NCBI GenBank assembly: GCA_020725625.1
Contig: DYET01000099.1
Location: 1 to 33,380, forward strand
DNA: 33,380 nt
From: Desulfovirgula sp.
GTDB taxonomy: Bacteria; Bacillota; Desulfotomaculia; Desulfotomaculales; Desulfocucumaceae
Direction of reading: 5' to 3'
Shown: positions 31,327 to 33,380 of the stretch, one piece after another
How the letters are laid out: each line of letters begins with the position of its first letter
How positions within the stretch are numbered: position 1 is the stretch's first letter
Notes under the pieces: generated by a model
Database searches by the model: none
Told to the model about the DNA's origin: nothing
The model's input: the letters and a program-made list of their open reading frames with translations, nothing else
Translations under genes and position numbers: made by a program

Positions 31327-32568
31327 CTAACCCCCGTACATCCTGAGGATGGCCTCGGCCGCGGTCAGGCTCAGGATGTCGTTGGACCCGTCCTCGATGA
31401 GCGCCGCCCGGGCGTCCCGGAACAGCTTCTCCACGTAGTATTCCCTGCTCACCCCGTACCCGCCGAAAATCTGAACCGCCTCGTGGGCCACCTCGAAGGC
31501 GGCCTGGGTGCAGTAGACCTTGGAGGCGATGGAGTACTCCGTCCTGGGCGGGGACACGCTCATGTTGTAGATATAGGCCTTCCGGGAAATGGCCCGGCAG
31601 GTTTCCACCTTCATGAACATGTCGAAGAGCTTTTTCTGCACCAGCTGGTGTTCACAGAGGGGTTTGCCGCCCTGGACCCGCTCCTTGGAGTATCTCAGGG
31701 CCTCCTCGAAGGCCGCCCGGGCCACTCCGGTGAAGAAGGCCCCCATGGTGGCGTTGGCCGTGGCCAGGGTCATGTCCAGCATGGCCTCGTAGGTGTCCGG
31801 ATCGGCCACCAGGCACCAGCCGGGAACGCGCACGTTGTCAAAGAATATCTCGCCCTGGGGCAGCTCCCGCTGGCCCATCTTGTTGAGGGGCTTGCCCCTG
31901 GAAACCCCGGGCAGGTCCAGCGGCACGACGGCGATGCCCCCGCCGGCCATGCCCATGGACTGGTCGATATTCAAAAAGAGCAGGGCGTGAGTGGCGTTGG
32001 GTCCGTTGGAAACCCAGGAGGACTTCTGCCCGTTGATCACCCAGCCGTCCCCGTCCCGGCGGGCCTTAACGTTGCCGGTGATCCTGGGATCGTGGAAGTA
32101 CGGCGTGCCTACCATCAGGGTGTCCGACCCGTGGTCGGGCTCGGTGATGGCCCAGCAGCCGATGAAGCTGCAGTCGGTGCTGCTGACAAAGGGCTCCACT
32201 ATGTTCTTCACCAGTTCATCCGTGCCAATGAGGGCGGCGAAGAAGGCCGGGAAGCTGTCAACCCCCAGGGAAACCGCGAGCCCCACGCTGCCCCAGGCGA
32301 TCTCCTCCCAGAAGATGTGCAGCTCCAGGGGGGAAAGGCCCATGCCGCCGAAATGATCGGGAATAAAGGCGGTATGGTAGCCCAGTTCCTTCATCTGCCT
32401 CATCACGTCCCAGTAGACGGACTCCCTCTTCAGCACCTCCTCGGGGCCGGCCAGGGCGTCAAGCTGCATGGCGGCCGGCCTTAAGACCTCCTTGGCGAAC
32501 TTGTGCACCGACTTCTTGAGCGCTATCTGCTCGTCGGTCAAATCCATGTCCAGTTCAAGGTATTCCAT
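31327..32568 (-). CDS. Acyl-CoA dehydrogenase (413 aa)
   Basis: FAD enzyme oxidising an acyl-CoA at C2-C3. The N-terminal helices are MDLTDEQIALKKSVHKFAKE. The middle domain has CWAITEPDHGSDTLMV and the substrate-binding WVINGQKSSWVSNG. The C-terminal domain has VQIFGGYGVSREYYVEKLFR. The catalytic base is E392 in ALIEDGSNDIL, at the position of the YEGT glutamate. Length is close to the ordinary ~380-410 group, unlike the 607-aa enzyme at 5206. The ATG follows AGGAG. It starts 14 bases after the acyl-CoA ligase stop, so the two genes are an operon that would activate and then oxidise an organic acid. Confidence 0.93.
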   Translation of the reverse strand: MEYLELDMDLTDEQIALKKSVHKFAKEVLRPAAMQLDALAGPEEVLKRESVYWDVMRQMKELGYHTAFIPDHFGGMGLSPLELHIFWEEIAWGSVGLAVSLGVDSFPAFFAALIGTDELVKNIVEPFVSSTDCSFIGCWAITEPDHGSDTLMVGTPYFHDPRITGNVKARRDGDGWVINGQKSSWVSNGPNATHALLFLNIDQSMGMAGGGIAVVPLDLPGVSRGKPLNKMGQRELPQGEIFFDNVRVPGWCLVADPDTYEAMLDMTLATANATMGAFFTGVARAAFEEALRYSKERVQGGKPLCEHQLVQKKLFDMFMKVETCRAISRKAYIYNMSVSPPRTEYSIASKVYCTQAAFEVAHEAVQIFGGYGVSREYYVEKLFRDARAALIEDGSNDILSLTAAEAILRMYGG

Positions 32569-32582
32569 GCGCTAAAACTCCT

Positions 32583-33380
32583 TTACTGGAAATTCTCGAA
32601 TCTGTAGACGTTGGGGGCGCCGGGGCTGAACTGCTCCCGCAGCACCCGGTCCAGGTTCTTTTCGGAGACTGTTTTGGGAATATCGTCAACCACCTGGATG
32701 TAGGAAGGCACCGAGTTCTTCTCCAGCCCCTTGACGCAGGCGTCGAACAGCGACTTGGGGTCGACGGACCGCCCGGCAAAGGGCACCACCGCCGCCACCA
32801 GGTCGCTTTCCCCGGGGGCGCCGCTGGCTGCCGGAATGCCGTAAACGCAGACCTCGGACACGTCCGGGTGCTCGGCGATTACCTTTTCCACATAGTCCGG
32901 CAGGATGAAGTCTCCCTGCCTCCTCAGGCCCCCGCCCTTGCGGAAATCAAAGAAGAACCAGCCGTCGGCGTCCCGGTGGCACATGTCCCCGGTGCGCAGC
33001 CAGCCGCCCCGGGTCTTCTCACTGGACGCCCGGGGGTTGCCGTGGTACTCCACCCTGGTTTCCCCCTGGACCATGCGGCAGATCAGCTCGCCTATCTCTC
33101 CCGGATCGCACTCGGTGTCGTCCTCCCGTACCACCTTCATCTCCATCAGGCCGGGCAGGGGCCTGCCGAAGGACCCGATAGGGCCCTGGCCCGGGGGCTT
33201 GTGGGCGAAGCCTCCCTCCACGGCGCCGTACCACTCGTGGATTTGAACGTTGAAGCGCTTTTCAAAGGCCTCCCAGATGGAAACGGGGGTGCCGGCGCTC
33301 AGCACCAGGCGCACCGGGTTGTCCCCGTCGTTCTCCCGGGCCGGCTCACTGTAAATGCCCATCATCATGCCGCCCAGCAG
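32583..33380 (-). CDS. AMP-dependent acyl-CoA synthetase/ligase, 3' part (266 residues visible, 5' end outside the window)
   Basis: ANL-superfamily ligase converting a carboxylic acid, ATP and CoA to an acyl-CoA. The reading frame is open to the window edge, so the N-terminal half is missing from view. Visible motifs are LVLSAGTPVS, the adenylate-binding HEWYGAVEGGF, GWLRTGDMCHRD (A7), the hinge WFFFDFRKGGGLRRQGDFIL (A8), and near the C-terminus PKTVSEKNLDRVL with the candidate catalytic Lys. This pattern is closest to the CaiC/FadD group. With the dehydrogenase immediately downstream it probably activates the acid that enzyme uses. Substrate is not evident. Confidence 0.9.
   Translation of the reverse strand: MLGGMMMGIYSEPARENDGDNPVRLVLSAGTPVSIWEAFEKRFNVQIHEWYGAVEGGFAHKPPGQGPIGSFGRPLPGLMEMKVVREDDTECDPGEIGELICRMVQGETRVEYHGNPRASSEKTRGGWLRTGDMCHRDADGWFFFDFRKGGGLRRQGDFILPDYVEKVIAEHPDVSEVCVYGIPAASGAPGESDLVAAVVPFAGRSVDPKSLFDACVKGLEKNSVPSYIQVVDDIPKTVSEKNLDRVLREQFSPGAPNVYRFENFQ

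Noticed and set aside
31231-32484. Plus-strand open frame of 417 codons over the second acyl-CoA dehydrogenase
   Set aside because: It is a shadow frame with repetitive Gly/His/Val composition; the opposite strand has the complete enzyme.

Overview
The window looks like chromosome of a GC-rich, spore-forming, anaerobic Firmicute of the Pelotomaculum/Desulfotomaculum (Peptococcaceae) type. The evidence is a GerM-type sporulation protein, S-layer homology (SLH) anchored surface protein, a MurE homologue, many TTG starts behind strong GGAGG sites, and a metabolism built on acyl-CoA dehydrogenases, an Fe-S/FMN enoate-type reductase and a WtpA-like oxyanion-binding protein. The taxonomic call is inference from gene content, not from a marker gene. 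No rRNA, tRNA or CRISPR array was seen.

Layout. 1-81: probable end of an insertion sequence lying outside the window. 96-2687 (-): a 2,4-dienoyl-CoA/enoate reductase followed by a PadR regulator. 2880-3233 (+): a Cys-rich CGGC protein, facing a GPH-type sugar symporter (3310-4722, -) across a bidirectional terminator. 5206-9260 (+): a beta-oxidation operon (acyl-CoA dehydrogenase, 3-hydroxyacyl-CoA dehydrogenase, thiolase) closed by two tandem terminators. 9632-10780 (+): RtcB RNA ligase. 11302-11892 (-): GerM-domain protein. 12147-13328 (+): M24 aminopeptidase. 13548-14966 (+): membrane metallophosphoesterase. 14982-15320 (-): small membrane zinc-ribbon protein. 15584-16360 (+): ECHDC3-like crotonase. 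17128-21182 (-): SLH-anchored phosphodiester-glycosidase-domain protein and a membrane GT2 glycosyltransferase. 21505-23013 (-): MurE-like ligase. 23484-25803 (+): PadR regulator, signal-less WtpA-like protein and radical SAM protein. 25959-29902 (-): TRAP transporter dctPQM with coaX downstream. 30294-31208 (-): EamA transporter. 31327-33380 (-): second acyl-CoA dehydrogenase and the 3' part of an acyl-CoA ligase.

How the genes fit together. Two acyl-CoA modules flank the window: the beta-oxidation operon, which lacks a canonical enoyl-CoA hydratase, and the ligase/dehydrogenase pair at the right edge. The only crotonase in view has lost both catalytic glutamates and probably does not fill the gap. 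The TRAP transporter could bring in an organic acid.

A striking property is the number of gene remnants in the gaps: a metallo-beta-lactamase-fold tail, a LytS-type GAF fragment, a frameshifted repeat/Ig-like surface protein and a TauE/SafE fragment. The most interesting intact module is PadR / cytoplasmic WtpA-like / radical SAM (23484-25803), which may be an intracellular oxyanion-responsive system rather than a transporter.
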